Below, piece after piece: positions 61,859-64,000 of a stretch of DNA of 64,000 nucleotides. Numbering within the stretch: position 1 is the stretch's first letter; the number at the start of each line of letters is the position of its first letter. Source of the DNA: Mariniflexile maritimum (GTDB taxonomy: Bacteria; Bacteroidota; Bacteroidia; Flavobacteriales; Flavobacteriaceae); assembly GCF_009746565.1 (NCBI RefSeq), contig NZ_WRPN01000004.1, positions 228,628-292,627 on the forward strand, read 5' to 3'. A program made the translations under genes and the position numbers. The notes under the pieces are model-generated. The model ran no database searches. It was given only the letters and a program-made list of their open reading frames with translations, and was not told where the DNA came from.

Positions 61859-63793
61859 TTAAAACGGTTTTAACGTTTTGCTTATTTCTGTTTTTATGAT
61901 TTTCGAGAAGTCTGCAATGGTAATCATTCCCAGATCTTCCCCACCGTGTTGTCGTACGGTTATTTTGTTTTCTTTCTCTTCTTGTTCCCCAATAATAATC
62001 ATATAAGGGTGTTTTTGCATTTCGGCTTCCCTTATTTTCCTGCCAATGGTTTCATTCCTATGGTCAACAAGGGCGCGAATTTCGTCATTTTCCAGCAAAT
62101 TTAAAACTTTTTCGGCGTATTTTTCATATTTCTCGCTAATTGACAGTATAATAGCCTGTGTGGGCATCAACCAAAGTGGGAAATTACCAGCGGTATGTTC
62201 CAGCAAAATAGCAATAAAACGCTCCATGCTTCCAAAGGGGGCACGGTGTATCATTACCGGTCTGTGCAATTCGTTGTCGCTTCCTTTATAGGTTAAGTTA
62301 AAACGCTCGGGTAAGTTGTAATCAACTTGAATGGTGCCTAATTGCCATTGTCTGCCCAACGCATCCTTTACCATAAAATCCAGTTTTGGGCCGTAAAAAG
62401 CGGCTTCCCCGGTTTTAACCGTATAGGTTAAGCCTTTGTCGATAGTAGCGCTCATAATGGCATTTTCGGCCTTTTCCCAATTTTCTAGGCTACCTATGTA
62501 TTTATCTGGGTTTTCAGGATCTCTCAATGATACTTGTGCGGTAAAATTTTCAAACCCTAAAGAACCAAATACATAAAGCACCAAATCAATTACGTTTTTA
62601 AACTCGGCATCCAACTGTTCTGGTGTACAAAACAAATGGGCATCGTCTTGGGTAAAGCCTCTTACGCGGGTTAAACCATGCAGTTCGCCACTTTGCTCGT
62701 ATCGATATACGGTGCCAAACTCGGCATAGCGTATGGGTAAATCTTTATACGACCATTGGCTGTTGTTATAAATTTCGCAGTGATGTGGGCAATTCATGGG
62801 TTTCAACAAAAATTCCTCACCTTCTTTGGGTGTGCTAATTGGTTGAAAGCTATCAGCGCCATATTTGGCATAATGTCCAGAAGTGACATAGAGTTCTTTC
62901 TGCCCAATATGGGGCGTTACAACCATCTCATAGCCCGCTTTCTTTTGAGCCGCTTTTAAAAAGTTTTCTAAACGCTCGCGCAATGCGGCACCTTTGGGTA
63001 GCCATAAAGGCAAACCTTGGCCCACTTTCTGTGAAAACGTAAACAATTCCAATTCTTTGCCTAGTTTTCTGTGGTCACGTTTTTTCGCTTCTTCCAGTAA
63101 TTCTAAGTATTCGGTAAGGTCTTTTTGTTTTGGAAATGAAATACCATACACTCGCGTTAATTGCGGATTGTTTTCATTGCCTCTCCAATACGCCCCCGCA
63201 ACACTCAACACTTTTACTGCTTTTATTATGCCCGTATTGGGTATGTGGCCACCACGGCATAAATCGGTAAACGTAGCATGGTCACAAAATGTAATGGTGC
63301 CGTCCTCTAAGTTTTCTATCAATTCCGTTTTAAATGGATTGCCTTTATATAAAGCCAATGCTTCCGCCTTGGTTGCCGAACGCATTTTAAAATCATGCTT
63401 CCCACGTGCAATCTCCAACATTTTGTCCTCAATGGTTTTAAAATCTTTTTCAGAAATACTGTGTTCGCCAAAATCAACATCGTAATAAAACCCATTTTCA
63501 ATTGCAGGCCCAATGGTAAGCTTCACACCAGGGTAAAGTTCCTCAATGGCTTGTGCCAAAACGTGTGCCGACGAATGCCAAAATGCCGTTTTGCCCTCGT
63601 TGTCGTTCCAAGTATATAAAACCAACGAACCGTCCGTTGTTAAAGCCGTTTCCGTTTCCACAGTCGTATCATTAAATTTAGCCGAAATCACGTTTCGGGC
63701 AAATCCTTCACTTATGCTCTTAGCAACTTCCATAGGTGTAACGTTCGCTTCAAACGTTTTCACACTTCCATCGGGCAATGTAATATGTATCAT
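61859..63793 (-). CDS. thrS: threonyl-tRNA synthetase
   Basis: 644 aa, full length. The TGS domain (1-60) is [20 protein letters not shown]. The editing domain has the [16 protein letters not shown] motif. Catalytic zinc and class II blocks are [38 protein letters not shown] and [20 protein letters not shown]. The anticodon-binding domain ends the protein. First gene of the operon. Confidence 0.97.
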   Translation of the reverse strand: MIHITLPDGSVKTFEANVTPMEVAKSISEGFARNVISAKFNDTTVETETALTTDGSLVLYTWNDNEGKTAFWHSSAHVLAQAIEELYPGVKLTIGPAIENGFYYDVDFGEHSISEKDFKTIEDKMLEIARGKHDFKMRSATKAEALALYKGNPFKTELIENLEDGTITFCDHATFTDLCRGGHIPNTGIIKAVKVLSVAGAYWRGNENNPQLTRVYGISFPKQKDLTEYLELLEEAKKRDHRKLGKELELFTFSQKVGQGLPLWLPKGAALRERLENFLKAAQKKAGYEMVVTPHIGQKELYVTSGHYAKYGADSFQPISTPKEGEEFLLKPMNCPHHCEIYNNSQWSYKDLPIRYAEFGTVYRYEQSGELHGLTRVRGFTQDDAHLFCTPEQLDAEFKNVIDLVLYVFGSLGFENFTAQVSLRDPENPDKYIGSLENWEKAENAIMSATIDKGLTYTVKTGEAAFYGPKLDFMVKDALGRQWQLGTIQVDYNLPERFNLTYKGSDNELHRPVMIHRAPFGSMERFIAILLEHTAGNFPLWLMPTQAIILSISEKYEKYAEKVLNLLENDEIRALVDHRNETIGRKIREAEMQKHPYMIIIGEQEEKENKITVRQHGGEDLGMITIADFSKIIKTEISKTLKPF

Positions 63794-63816
63794 TAATATA
63801 ATTTTAATTCAGTGTG

Positions 63817-63847
63817 CAAAGATAACAGTATAAACAAATACACACAA
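63817..63847 (-). promoter_or_regulatory. promoter of the thrS operon
   Basis: Minus strand: -33 TTG (plus 63845-63847) and -7 TATCTTTG (plus 63817-63824), 20 bases apart. Start codon follows about 24 bases after the -7 box. Confidence 0.5.
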
Positions 63848-63882
63848 TATATATATAGGTATAATTTTTAGTAATTGTTTTA

Positions 63883-64000
63883 CGGCGTTCCCCTCGGGTT
63901 TCGGGCTTTGCGCTCCGAGTCCCCGCGCCCGTTGGGGCGTTGCCCGTGCCATCGATGGCACGGGCAAAGGGCGGAGCGTGGGTGCCAAAAGCGCGCCGAC
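63883..64000. repeat. GC-rich dispersed element with a 28-bp perfect palindrome, cut by the window edge
   Basis: Composition switches abruptly from AT-rich to strongly GC-rich. It begins GGCGTTCCCCTCGGGTTTCG then GGCTTTGCGCTCCGAGTCCC, matching the element at 24637-24717 (GGCGTTACC...TCGGGCTTTCCG). Positions 63940-63967 are a perfect palindrome centred on ATCGAT with GC-rich arms (TTGCCCGTGCC). No coding frame is evident. Confidence 0.6.

Noticed and set aside
1..64000. CRISPR arrays, insertion sequences, prophage
   Set aside because: No regularly spaced direct repeats, transposase, integrase or phage structural genes are visible on either strand.

Overview
The window looks like ordinary chromosome of a member of the Flavobacteriaceae (Bacteroidota). 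The base composition is AT-rich. Many upstream regions carry the Bacteroidota -7 box TANNTTTG, and Shine-Dalgarno sequences are weak or absent. One very large protein ends in a type IX secretion (Por/T9SS) sorting domain. Several families are typical of Flavobacteriia: a LETM1-related biofilm protein, 2TM-domain proteins, a LytTR/LytS pair, a GNAT-nitrilase fusion and a MoxR/DUF58/DUF4350/DUF4129 operon. There is no prophage, insertion sequence, CRISPR array or rRNA operon.

Layout. 1-2.9 kb is accessory and decaying: the tail of a probable polymorphic-toxin gene, a frameshifted immunity-type gene, two related degenerate fragments, a small lipoprotein, and an intact DUF2975/HTH pair. 2.9-6.7 kb holds an acyltransferase, a CoA-type NUDIX hydrolase, a lipoprotein cyclophilin, a TRIC-type channel and an RDD protein. 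6.7-12.9 kb is one tight operon (SpoIIM-like, membrane protein, DUF4129, DUF4350, MoxR, DUF58) divergent from the RDD gene. 13-14.5 kb is a divergent dps/oxyR pair. 14.6-19.6 kb carries topB, a CDGSH protein, a VOC protein, a RibD-like reductase and a dihaem DUF3365 lipoprotein. 19.8-23.3 kb is the T9SS-secreted protein. 23.6-31 kb has a conserved small protein, an RluE-type pseudouridine synthase, an ECF sigma factor with a membrane partner, NDH-2, a TonB-dependent receptor and a TonB-like protein. 31-36 kb has terC and a five-gene run (DUF2141, secreted repeat-like protein, LytS-type kinase, 2TM protein, LytTR regulator). 36-44 kb has the GNAT-nitrilase fusion, lpxD, LETM1-related protein, sodC, hemN and a universal stress protein. 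44.4-47.7 kb is a hexuronate (mannonate) operon with a divergent LacI regulator and two operators. 47.8-64 kb is mostly housekeeping: tRNA-Lys, aroK, a phosphoribosyltransferase, S4 protein, FKBP, porin, tgt, lptG, EamA transporter, accA, dnaB, yjbQ and the thrS-infC-rpmI-rplT operon.

The most interesting points are: (i) a LytS-type kinase fused in frame to a 2TM protein, apparently by loss of one stop codon, beside a second 2TM gene; (ii) infC, whose only start giving a full IF3 is AUA; (iii) matching ATGAYA-WT-TRTCAT palindromes about 42 bp before the inferred transcription starts of hemN and the tonB-like gene, as expected for a Crp/Fnr activator; (iv) paired LacI operators 31 bp apart around the uxu promoter; (v) a Tgt without the zinc-ligand cysteines; (vi) shared GTTAAAA heptad arrays inside two housekeeping gene runs; and (vii) the eroded toxin/immunity zone at the left edge. 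I did not see a clearly new multi-gene defence or biosynthetic system. The closest to an undescribed unit is the DUF2141/repeat protein/kinase-2TM/2TM/LytTR run at 32.3-35.9 kb. All family names come from recognising sequence by eye; no search was run.
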